Positions 1-5,356 of a stretch of DNA of 6,173 bases are shown piece after piece. The position numbers and the translations under genes were made by a program. The DNA comes from Fusobacterium sp. (GTDB lineage Bacteria; Fusobacteriota; Fusobacteriia; Fusobacteriales; Fusobacteriaceae): positions 1 to 6,173 of the forward strand of contig JAHHTB010000113.1 of the NCBI GenBank assembly GCA_020024855.1, in the 5' to 3' direction. Below the pieces are notes generated by a model. That model had not been told where the DNA came from, did not search any database, and saw only the letters and a program-made list of their open reading frames with translations. Position 1 is the first letter of the stretch. The number at the start of each line of letters is the position of its first letter.

Positions 1-870
1 GATTTAATAATAATTGAGAATAAAAAAGATAAATTAAAAATAGAGATAGAATATAACAAAAATAATATAATAAATTCTCTTGAAAAAATAAAAAAGATAA
101 CAGAAATAAAAATTGTGCCAGATAAAATGAATGATAGAGAAATACTTTCATATATTCAATCAAAAGGTTATGATAAGGTGCTTTGGAATTTAATAGGAAA
201 AGCGATGCATCAATTTAATATGATTGAAGAAGGGGATAAAATAGCTGTTGGAGTATCAGGTGGAAAGGATAGTCTTGTAACTTTAAATGCTTTTGTAAGA
301 GTAAAAAAAATAGCAAAAATAAATTTTGAGATTATCCCAATTCATATACATCCAAAGCATGATTCTGCGGATTGCTTTGATATAAAAGATTATTGTGAAA
401 AATTAGGACTAGAACTAAAAGTGATAGAAACTAATCTTGATGATATGCTTTTTGGTAAAGAAAAAGAAAAAAATCCATGTTTTTTATGTGGAAGAATAAG
501 AAGAGGAATATTATATAGAGTAATGAAAGAAGAGGGAATAAATAAGCTTGCTTTAGGGCATCACAAAGATGATATAATAGAAACTTTTCTTATGAATATT
601 TTATATCAAGGAAATAGAAATATTATGAAACCTTCATATATATCTGAAGAATATGGTGTGAGAGTAATAAGACCTCTTGCTTTTGTTGAGGAAAAAAATA
701 TAATAAGCTATGCAAGAAAGCTATCACTTCCAATTATGAAATCAAAATGTCCTTATGAAACAAGTAAAGATTCAAAAAGACTGAAAGTAAAAAATATGAT
801 AAAAGATTTAGCTTTAGAAAATGAGGATATAAGGAGTGTAGTATTAAATAGCATGAAAGATTTATTTTAA
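1..870 (+). CDS. TtcA-like tRNA 2-thiocytidine synthetase family protein, 5'-truncated by the window edge
   Basis: This is a PP-loop ATPase of the TtcA family, which in known members thiolates cytidine 32 of tRNA in the cytoplasm using ATP and an iron-sulfur cluster. The PP-loop SGGKDS lies at 256-273. It is followed by PCFLCGRIRRGILYR (CxxC cysteines at 478-480 and 487-489), ALGHHKDDIIET and RPLAFVEEKNI, all closely matching the E. coli TtcA pattern. One further cysteine (748-750, in KCPYE) is the candidate third cluster ligand. The frame is open from base 1. The first possible starts are GTG at 115 and ATG at 127; neither has a Shine-Dalgarno site, and the 38 codons before 115 read as plausible protein. 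I therefore treat the gene as entering from the left with 289 residues visible. The C-terminus is shorter than in E. coli TtcA. The family call is firm; the exact tRNA target and the nature of the N-terminal extension are not. Confidence 0.85.
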   Translation, partial: DLIIIENKKDKLKIEIEYNKNNIINSLEKIKKITEIKIVPDKMNDREILSYIQSKGYDKVLWNLIGKAMHQFNMIEEGDKIAVGVSGGKDSLVTLNAFVRVKKIAKINFEIIPIHIHPKHDSADCFDIKDYCEKLGLELKVIETNLDDMLFGKEKEKNPCFLCGRIRRGILYRVMKEEGINKLALGHHKDDIIETFLMNILYQGNRNIMKPSYISEEYGVRVIRPLAFVEEKNIISYARKLSLPIMKSKCPYETSKDSKRLKVKNMIKDLALENEDIRSVVLNSMKDLF

Positions 871-875
871 AAAAT

Positions 876-915
876 TTTATTTCAATATTCTTTTTAGAGC
901 GAAATAAATATTTTT
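876..915 (+). terminator. Weak candidate terminator after the ttcA-like gene
   Basis: TTTATTTC (876-883) and GAAATAAA (901-908) form a perfect 8-bp inverted repeat, with a 17-nt loop and a short T run at 911-915. The stem is almost all A/T and the loop is long, so predicted stability is poor. It is the only hairpin seen between the ttcA-like stop and the feo promoter. Confidence 0.25.
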
Positions 916-932
916 AGTATCAAAGTTTTTGC

Positions 933-962
933 TTGACCGTTAGTATAATAATAGAGTATAAT
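933..962 (+). promoter_or_regulatory. Sigma-70-type promoter of the feo cluster
   Basis: TTGACC (933-938) and TATAAT (957-962) are separated by 18 nt, a near-consensus vegetative promoter. Transcription would begin at about 968-970, giving a leader of only about 24 nt before the ATG at 993. That leaves no room for a riboswitch. A second TATAAT lies at 944-949, inside the spacer. No clear Fur-type palindrome was recognised by eye over the promoter. Confidence 0.7.
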
Positions 963-980
963 GTGTTTGAAAATAGATTA

Positions 981-986
981 AGGAGG
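981..986 (+). promoter_or_regulatory. Shine-Dalgarno site of the first feoA
   Basis: AGGAGG lies 6 nt before the ATG at 993. It is the strongest ribosome binding site in the window and fixes the start of the small FeoA-like protein. Confidence 0.85.
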
Positions 987-992
987 AAGTAA

Positions 993-1214
993 ATGGTTGT
1001 TCCATTAGCTTTTGTAGAAGCAAATAAATACTTCACTATAAAGAACGTTAACAGCAATACTAAGGATAGAATTACTTTGGCTGAAAAAGGAATATGCACA
1101 GGTAATAAAATATGTCTTATAAAAAATACAAATGATAATTTTATTGTAAAAATAGGACAATGTCAGTATGTAATCGGTTTTAAATTTGCTAAAAATATTA
1201 TGGTAGAATGCTAA
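993..1214 (+). CDS. feoA: Divergent, cysteine-containing FeoA-domain protein
   Basis: This 73-residue protein belongs to the FeoA family, small cytoplasmic SH3-like partners of the FeoB iron transporter. The pattern runs ITLAEKGICTGNKICLIKN (about 27-45), then FIVKIGQCQYVIGFKFAKNIMV (about 50-71). This corresponds to the FeoA order of (R)xLxxxGxxxGxxIxLxxx, a central strand, then a strand ending in AxxIxV. It lacks the APLGDP-type segment of the second FeoA downstream. It has four cysteines (35, 41, 57 and 73), whereas the second FeoA has none. It is the first gene after the promoter and has a perfect ribosome binding site. A hairpin separates it from the next feo gene. The iron-uptake role is inferred from family and context. 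It may instead be a regulatory or auxiliary FeoA. Confidence 0.8.
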   Translation: MVVPLAFVEANKYFTIKNVNSNTKDRITLAEKGICTGNKICLIKNTNDNFIVKIGQCQYVIGFKFAKNIMVEC

Positions 1215-1217
1215 TAA

Positions 1218-1245
1218 TTACAGCCGAAAGGCTGTAAATTTTTAC
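1218..1245 (+). terminator. Intrinsic terminator or attenuator between the two feoA genes
   Basis: TTACAGCC (1218-1225) and GGCTGTAA (1230-1237) form a perfect 8-bp stem closed by a GAAA (GNRA) tetraloop. A T-rich but interrupted tract follows (ATTTTTAC at 1238-1245, then more T-rich sequence to about 1257). The hairpin starts 3 nt after the stop of the first feoA. Because feoA and feoB follow in the same direction, partial termination would produce more of the first FeoA than of the downstream proteins. The imperfect U tract fits an incomplete terminator. Confidence 0.75.
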
Positions 1246-1255
1246 TTATTTTACT

Positions 1256-1284
1256 TTGATGAACAAAATATTTTAACTTTTAAA
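1256..1284 (+). promoter_or_regulatory. Weak candidate promoter for feoA2-feoB
   Basis: TTGATG (1256-1261) is followed after 17 nt by TTTAAA (1279-1284), a poor match to TATAAT. In DNA this AT-rich such pairs arise often by chance. It is listed because the hairpin just upstream may make a second promoter necessary for feoB expression. Confidence 0.2.
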
Positions 1285-1297
1285 TAAATTTTTAATC

Positions 1298-1305
1298 AGG
1301 GAGGA
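1298..1305 (+). promoter_or_regulatory. Shine-Dalgarno site of the second feoA
   Basis: AGGGAGGA lies 5 nt before the ATG at 1311. It supports that start and efficient translation of the canonical FeoA. Confidence 0.8.
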
Positions 1306-1310
1306 AATTT

Positions 1311-1541
1311 ATGAAGCTTAATGAATTAAAAAGAGGAGAAAAAGCCAAAATTATTAAAATAGGAAAAATTGGCGAACTAAAGAAAAGATTAGTTGATATG
1401 GGAGTAACAACAGGAGAAACAATTCTTCTTGAAAGAGACGCACCACTTGGAGACCCACAAGAATTTCGTATTAAAGAAAATGGTATAGCTATAAGAAAAG
1501 AAGATTCAGCAAATATAGAGATAGAACTTATAAAAGGGTAA
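1311..1541 (+). CDS. feoA: Ferrous iron transport protein A (canonical FeoA)
   Basis: This 76-residue cytoplasmic SH3-like protein is required with FeoB for Fe(II) uptake in systems where it has been studied. The family pattern is clear: MKLNELKRGEKAKI at the start, LKKRLVDMGVTTGE at 23-36, the diagnostic APLGDPQEF at 44-52, and a final IAIRKED strand at 59-65. Length is typical and there are no cysteines. The gene starts at ATG 1311 behind a good Shine-Dalgarno site and ends 28 nt before feoB, so the two are almost certainly co-transcribed and co-translated. It is the second FeoA gene of the cluster and far closer to the family consensus than the first. Confidence 0.95.
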   Translation: MKLNELKRGEKAKIIKIGKIGELKKRLVDMGVTTGETILLERDAPLGDPQEFRIKENGIAIRKEDSANIEIELIKG

Positions 1542-1552
1542 AATTTTTTCAT

Positions 1553-1560
1553 AGAGGGGG
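1553..1560 (+). promoter_or_regulatory. Ribosome binding site of feoB
   Basis: AGAGGGGG, followed by nine bases (AATAAAAAA) and the ATG at 1570. The G-rich match and slightly long spacing still support this start. It agrees with the protein, since the G1 loop begins at residue 8 as is normal for FeoB. Confidence 0.7.
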
Positions 1561-1569
1561 AATAAAAAA

Positions 1570-3756
1570 ATGATAAAAATAGCTTTTGCGGGAAACCCTA
1601 ACGTTGGTAAGACTGCATTAATAAATGCCATAGCTGGTTCAAAACTAAAAGTAGGTAACTGGCCAGGAGTTACTGTTGAGAAAAAGGAAGCATACTTTAC
1701 ACATAATGGAGAAGAGATTGCAATGGTTGACCTTCCAGGAGTATATAGCCTTAGCCCTTTCTCATTAGAAGAAAAAATAACAAGAGACTTTATAATTAAT
1801 GAGAATCCTGATGTAGTTATAAACGTAGTTGAATCTACAAACATAGAAAGAAACTTATATCTTACTATGTTACTTCAAGAATTAGGAAAGCCAATGGTAA
1901 TGGCTCTTAACTTTTATGATGAATTTGAAAAATTAAATTATAGTCTTGATTTAGAAAGATTAAGTTCTTTAGTAGAAATGGATATAGTAAAAACATCTGC
2001 AATTAAAAAAACAGGACTTTCAGAACTTTTAGAAAAAGCAATTATAATTGCTAAAAGAGGAGAAAAAACTAGAAACTATAAAATATCTTTTGATTCTTTT
2101 ATTGATAGTGAATATGAAAAGATGAAAGAAGAAATTAAAAAAGATGAAAAATTTGTAGAAGTATTAAAAAAATATAGCTTAGAATTTGTAACAATAAAAA
2201 CATTAGAAAGAGACAGTGATTTTATTGAAAAAATGCAATCTGAATATGGAATTGATTGCAAAGGATATTTCACATCATATGTTGAAGATATTGAAAAAAG
2301 ATATGATGAAGAAATAGAAACAGTTCTTGCAGAAAAAAGATATGGAAAAATTAAAGGTATTGTAGCAGATACTTTAAAAACTTCATTAAAATCAAGACTA
2401 GATTTCACTGATAAAATGGATAAAATTTTCTTAAATAGAGTACTAGGACTTCCAATATTCTTCCTTATTATTTGTGGACTTATGACAATAGTATTTAACG
2501 GAAGTGCTCCATTTATTGACTGGATAGATGGATTTGTTGGAGGATTTATTGGTAAATATGCTGGAATTTTAATGGAAGGAACTCCAGATTGGTTAAACTC
2601 TTTAGTTGTTGACGGAATAATTGGTGGAGTTGGTGGAGTATTGACATTCGTTCCTCTAATGTTCTTCCTATATTTCTTCCTTTCAATATTAGAAGAAAGT
2701 GGATATATGACAAGGGTTGCTTTCTTAATGGATAAAATTATGAGAAAATTAGGGCTTAATGGTAAAGCATTTGTTCCTATGGTACTTGGATTTGGATGTA
2801 CAGTTCCTGCAATTTATGCAACAAGAACTCTTGAAGATGAAAAATCAAGAAAACTTACAGCAGCACTAGCTCCATTCATGTCTTGTGGTGCAAGACTTCC
2901 AGTTTATGGACTATTTACAGCAGCATTCTTTGGAGCAAAAGCAGGTCTTGTAGTTGTATCACTTTATCTTTTAGGAATATTTACAGCTATTCTTTTAGGA
3001 ATATTCTTAAAAAGATTTGATTACTTCAAAGTTGATAATAAAGCTTTATTAATAGAACTTCCACCATATAGAATTCCAAGTTTTAAAGTTATAATGAATT
3101 CAACTTTGACAAGAACAGGAAGATATCTTAAAAAGGCAACAAGTATTATTCTTGGAATCTTAATTCTTTTATGGGGACTTACTTACTTCCCTAACCATGG
3201 AGATGCAGAAAGATCTTACATGGCAGGTGTTGGAAGAGTAATTGCTCCAGTTTTAAAACCAACAGGATTTGCAGATAGATGGGAAACAGTAGCTGCAATA
3301 GTTCCAAGTATAGCTGCTAAAGAAGTTGTTGTAGGATTTATGGCTCAAGTATTAGAACTTCCAGAAGAAGATGGCGAAGAAACAGAAACAACATTTGGTG
3401 AAGATTTTAAAGAACAAGTTTCAGCTTTAGGAGAAGCAATAAAAGAATCTGCAACAGGAATAGTAAGTTTTGATGTAAGTTCATTATTTGCTGCACCAGA
3501 TGCAGAAGAAATAGAAGAAGAGGGAATGGGAGTAGTTGAAGCTACTGCTGGATTATGGGCTGGAGATCCTTTAGCACCATTAAGAGCATACTCATTCATG
3601 GTATTTATTCTTCTAGTTGTTCCATGTGCTGTAACATTAGGAGCAATAAAACAAGAATTTGGAAAAGAATATTTATTTAAATTAATAGGAATAATGCTAA
3701 TAGTTCCATATATAGCATCAACATTAATTTTCCAAGTAGGACGTTTATTCTTTTAA
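1570..3756 (+). CDS. feoB: Ferrous iron transport protein B (FeoB), GTP-dependent membrane Fe(II) transporter
   Basis: FeoB is an inner-membrane Fe(II) permease with an N-terminal cytoplasmic GTPase. This 728-residue copy is complete. The G domain shows G1 GNPNVGKT (8-15), switch region NWPGVTVE (30-37), G3 DLPG (54-57), G4 N114-F-Y-D117 and G5-like SAIKKTG (143-149). A charged helical region (about 165-280) precedes the membrane part, which begins near residue 287. Both pseudo-repeat gate motifs are intact: GFGCTVPAIYATR (Cys410) and PFMSCGARLPVYG (Cys439). Hydrophobic segments follow around 458-480, 522-540, 565-592, 672-692 and 704-724. The last loop carries two acidic clusters (596-612 and 644-651). 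FeoA is encoded separately just upstream rather than fused. A Cys-rich partner gene follows 40 nt later. No frameshift or missing key residue was seen. Confidence 0.97.
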   Translation: MIKIAFAGNPNVGKTALINAIAGSKLKVGNWPGVTVEKKEAYFTHNGEEIAMVDLPGVYSLSPFSLEEKITRDFIINENPDVVINVVESTNIERNLYLTMLLQELGKPMVMALNFYDEFEKLNYSLDLERLSSLVEMDIVKTSAIKKTGLSELLEKAIIIAKRGEKTRNYKISFDSFIDSEYEKMKEEIKKDEKFVEVLKKYSLEFVTIKTLERDSDFIEKMQSEYGIDCKGYFTSYVEDIEKRYDEEIETVLAEKRYGKIKGIVADTLKTSLKSRLDFTDKMDKIFLNRVLGLPIFFLIICGLMTIVFNGSAPFIDWIDGFVGGFIGKYAGILMEGTPDWLNSLVVDGIIGGVGGVLTFVPLMFFLYFFLSILEESGYMTRVAFLMDKIMRKLGLNGKAFVPMVLGFGCTVPAIYATRTLEDEKSRKLTAALAPFMSCGARLPVYGLFTAAFFGAKAGLVVVSLYLLGIFTAILLGIFLKRFDYFKVDNKALLIELPPYRIPSFKVIMNSTLTRTGRYLKKATSIILGILILLWGLTYFPNHGDAERSYMAGVGRVIAPVLKPTGFADRWETVAAIVPSIAAKEVVVGFMAQVLELPEEDGEETETTFGEDFKEQVSALGEAIKESATGIVSFDVSSLFAAPDAEEIEEEGMGVVEATAGLWAGDPLAPLRAYSFMVFILLVVPCAVTLGAIKQEFGKEYLFKLIGIMLIVPYIASTLIFQVGRLFF

Positions 3757-3784
3757 ATAGTTTTTAATTTGTAGTTTTTTAGAA

Positions 3785-3790
3785 AGAAGG
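3785..3790 (+). promoter_or_regulatory. Ribosome binding site deciding the start of the Cys-rich peptide
   Basis: AGAAGG directly abuts an ATG at 3791 (no spacing) but lies 6 nt before a second in-frame ATG at 3797. The normal spacing favours 3797 as the true start. Confidence 0.6.
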
Positions 3791-3796
3791 ATGAAA

Positions 3797-3964
3797 ATGA
3801 AAACAGTAATTATTATCGCAGTTTTAGCAGTATTAGCATTATACTCTTTTAGAAGTATTATAAAACATTTTAAAGGAGAAGATGAGTGCTGTGGTGGATG
3901 TTCTGCTTCCAAAGATGGAGGAGAATGTCATTGTGGTCATCATAAAAAAGAAACAACAAAATAA
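3797..3964 (+). CDS. FeoB-associated Cys-rich membrane protein (55 aa)
   Basis: This short gene encodes MKTVIIIAVLAVLALYSF, one transmembrane helix (residues 3-18), then a basic stretch with R19, K23 and K26. A Cys/His-rich tail follows, with ECCGGC (Cys31, 32, 35), ECHCGHH (Cys44, 46; His45, 48, 49) and a lysine-rich end. Size, layout and position right after feoB match the family named FeoB-associated Cys-rich membrane protein, thought to assist FeoB in a FeoC-like way. Its biochemical role is poorly known. Positive charges after the helix predict an N-out, C-in orientation, which would place the metal-ligand tail in the cytoplasm. Starting at ATG 3791 instead would add two residues. The gene is 40 nt after feoB and is followed by the cluster's terminator, so it is the last feo gene. 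Confidence 0.85.
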   Translation: MKTVIIIAVLAVLALYSFRSIIKHFKGEDECCGGCSASKDGGECHCGHHKKETTK

Positions 3965-3993
3965 GGCATCATAATCATATATAAAATATATGT

Positions 3994-4036
3994 AAAAAAG
4001 TTCAAACATTTAAAAAAGTGCTTGAACTTTTTTTTT
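3994..4036 (+). terminator. Intrinsic terminator of the feo cluster
   Basis: AAAAAAGTTCAA (3994-4005) pairs with TTGAAC plus T residues (4022-4033). After one A/C mismatch, an inner stem CATTT (4007-4011) pairs with AAGTG (4016-4020, one G-T wobble) around an AAAA loop. Nine consecutive T residues (4028-4036) complete a textbook rho-independent terminator. The A run on the 5' side means it could also work partly on the minus strand, though no minus-strand gene is nearby. Confidence 0.9.
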
Positions 4037-4050
4037 ATGTGTTATATAAT
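4022..4050 (+). promoter_or_regulatory. Candidate promoter of gltS-murI, overlapping the feo terminator
   Basis: TTGAAC (4022-4027) and a perfect TATAAT (4045-4050) are 17 nt apart, the ideal spacing. The -35 hexamer matches consensus at four of six positions and is exactly the 3' arm of the upstream terminator stem. Transcription would start near 4057, giving a leader of about 66 nt before gltS. Confidence 0.6.
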
Positions 4051-4052
4051 GA

Positions 4053-4077
4053 TTTATAAATTTAAATAATTTATAAA
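4053..4077. repeat. Perfect 10-bp inverted repeat at the gltS transcription start
   Basis: TTTATAAATT (4053-4062) and AATTTATAAA (4068-4077) are perfect inverted copies separated by 5 nt, beginning 3 nt after the predicted -10. Each arm contains the self-palindrome TTTATAAA. The position suits an operator, but every base is A/T and the region is AT-rich throughout, so chance is a serious alternative. Confidence 0.35.
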
Positions 4078-4108
4078 AAATTAAAAAAACATATAAAATA
4101 TTAATCAT

Positions 4109-4115
4109 AAAGGAG
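4109..4115 (+). promoter_or_regulatory. Shine-Dalgarno site of gltS
   Basis: AAAGGAG lies 7 nt before the ATG at 4123. It supports that start, which also gives an N-terminus of normal GltS form. Confidence 0.8.
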
Positions 4116-4122
4116 AGAGATT

Positions 4123-5337
4123 ATGAGTACAGAAATTTTTAAATATGCTTTTGGGATGCCAGAAACATTAGCTATTGCAGTTATTTTACTATTGTTAGGA
4201 AGATGGATTAAAGAAAAGATAACAATACTTAAGAAATTTTTTATTCCAGCTCCTGTTGTTGGTGGATTAATTTTTTCAATTATTACTTTAATTGGTCATC
4301 AATATAAATTGTTTGAATTTTCTTTTGATAGTCAATTAAAATCTCTTTTAATGCTAGCTTTCTTTACTACAATAGGATTTGCAGCAAGTATAAAGATGCT
4401 TTTAAAAGGTGGACTTCAAGTAGTTATTTTTCTTATGGTTTCACTTGCTTTAATAATAATTCAAAATATAGTTGGTGTTACAATATGTGGATTTTTAGGA
4501 ATAGATAAACTTTTAGGTGTTGCAGCAGGTTCAATATCTCTTACAGGTGGACATGGAACAGCAGCAGCTTTCGGTTCAGAATTAATTGAAGCAGGAGCAG
4601 AAGCAGGAGTTCCAGTATCAATTGCGGCAGCAACATTTGGACTTGTAGCAGGTTGTATGATAGGTGGACCAATTGCTAAAAGACTTATGAATAAATATAA
4701 TTTAAAGCCTACAACTGATGGTGAAAATACAGAAATTCTTGAAGGAAAACTTACAAAGGATGAAAAAAATATAGATGAGAATTTACTTTTTAATGGTTTA
4801 ATGTATATAATAGTAAGTATGGGAATAGGAAGTTTTCTTCTTCTTGGATTTAAAAAGTTAGGATTGGTTTTTCCAGCTTATCTTGGTTCAATGATAGTTG
4901 CTTCTATAATAAGAAACATTATGGATAAACTAGATAAATCTTTACCACTTCACTGTATAAATATAATTGGTTCTATTTCACTCCAATTATTCCTTGGAAT
5001 AGCACTTATGACAATGCAACTTTGGGAACTTGCAAACCTTGCAATACCTTTAGTTTTAATTCTTGTTATCCAAACAGTGATAATGGCTTTATATGCTTAC
5101 TTTGTAACATTTAGAATTATGGGAAAAGATTATGATGCAGCAGTTATTGCAACAGGTCATTGTGGATTTGGAATGGGAGCAAGCCCTAATGCAATAGCAA
5201 ATATGGAAACTTTTACAAAAGCAAATGGTTATTCCCCTAAAGCATTTTTCGTTGTACCAATTGTAGGAGCTATGTTTATAGACTTTGTTAATGCTCCTAT
5301 AATAACATTCTTTATAGAAATGTTAAAAACAAAATAA
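4123..5337 (+). CDS. gltS: Sodium/glutamate symporter GltS
   Basis: GltS is an inner-membrane carrier that imports glutamate with sodium ions. This 404-residue protein is close to the length of E. coli GltS and has the expected two halves. Each half carries a hallmark pore-loop motif: GSISLTGGHGTAAAFG (136-151) and GHCGFGMGASPNAIANM (345-361). The N-terminal helices include FIPAPVVGGLIFS (40-52). A charged hydrophilic linker at about 186-220 separates the halves, and the last hydrophobic stretch is near 374-400. The start is supported by a Shine-Dalgarno site. murI begins 19 nt after the stop, indicating one operon in which imported L-glutamate can feed D-glutamate synthesis. The gene is probably transcribed from its own promoter just after the feo terminator. 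No defects were seen. Confidence 0.96.
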   Translation: MSTEIFKYAFGMPETLAIAVILLLLGRWIKEKITILKKFFIPAPVVGGLIFSIITLIGHQYKLFEFSFDSQLKSLLMLAFFTTIGFAASIKMLLKGGLQVVIFLMVSLALIIIQNIVGVTICGFLGIDKLLGVAAGSISLTGGHGTAAAFGSELIEAGAEAGVPVSIAAATFGLVAGCMIGGPIAKRLMNKYNLKPTTDGENTEILEGKLTKDEKNIDENLLFNGLMYIIVSMGIGSFLLLGFKKLGLVFPAYLGSMIVASIIRNIMDKLDKSLPLHCINIIGSISLQLFLGIALMTMQLWELANLAIPLVLILVIQTVIMALYAYFVTFRIMGKDYDAAVIATGHCGFGMGASPNAIANMETFTKANGYSPKAFFVVPIVGAMFIDFVNAPIITFFIEMLKTK

Positions 5338-5345
5338 TATAAAAT

Positions 5346-5351
5346 GGTGAT
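5346..5351 (+). promoter_or_regulatory. Ribosome binding site of murI
   Basis: GGTGAT, the 3' part of the extended Shine-Dalgarno sequence, lies 5 nt before the ATG at 5357. It lacks the usual AGGAG core, so initiation may be weaker and helped by coupling to gltS translation, which ends only 19 nt upstream. Confidence 0.55.
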
Positions 5352-5356
5352 ATAAT

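Noticed and set aside
115..129. GTG at 115 or ATG at 127 as the start of the TtcA-like gene
   Set aside because: Neither has a Shine-Dalgarno site, and the frame stays open with protein-like codons back to base 1, so a start outside the window is more likely.
963..992. Riboswitch or structured leader before the feo genes
   Set aside because: The leader from the predicted start is only about 24 nt, too short for an aptamer.
920..992. Classical Fur box at the feo promoter
   Set aside because: No good match to a 7-1-7 type TGATAAT/ATTATCA palindrome was found by eye; only AT-rich partial matches occur, so no site is claimed.
1292..2408. Minus-strand open frames over feoA and feoB (1292-1552, 1506-1844, 2076-2408)
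   Set aside because: They lie opposite strongly conserved coding sequence, are rich in Ser/Phe/Ile as expected of antisense frames in AT-rich genes, and show no recognisable domain.
3345..3599. Minus-strand open frame of 84 codons inside feoB
   Set aside because: It is a serine/alanine-rich shadow of the acidic FeoB loop, with no recognisable domain.
5351..5356. TATAAT directly before the murI ATG as a promoter -10
   Set aside because: No -35-like hexamer lies 16-18 nt upstream, and transcription would start inside murI. It is better seen as the spacer after GGTGAT.
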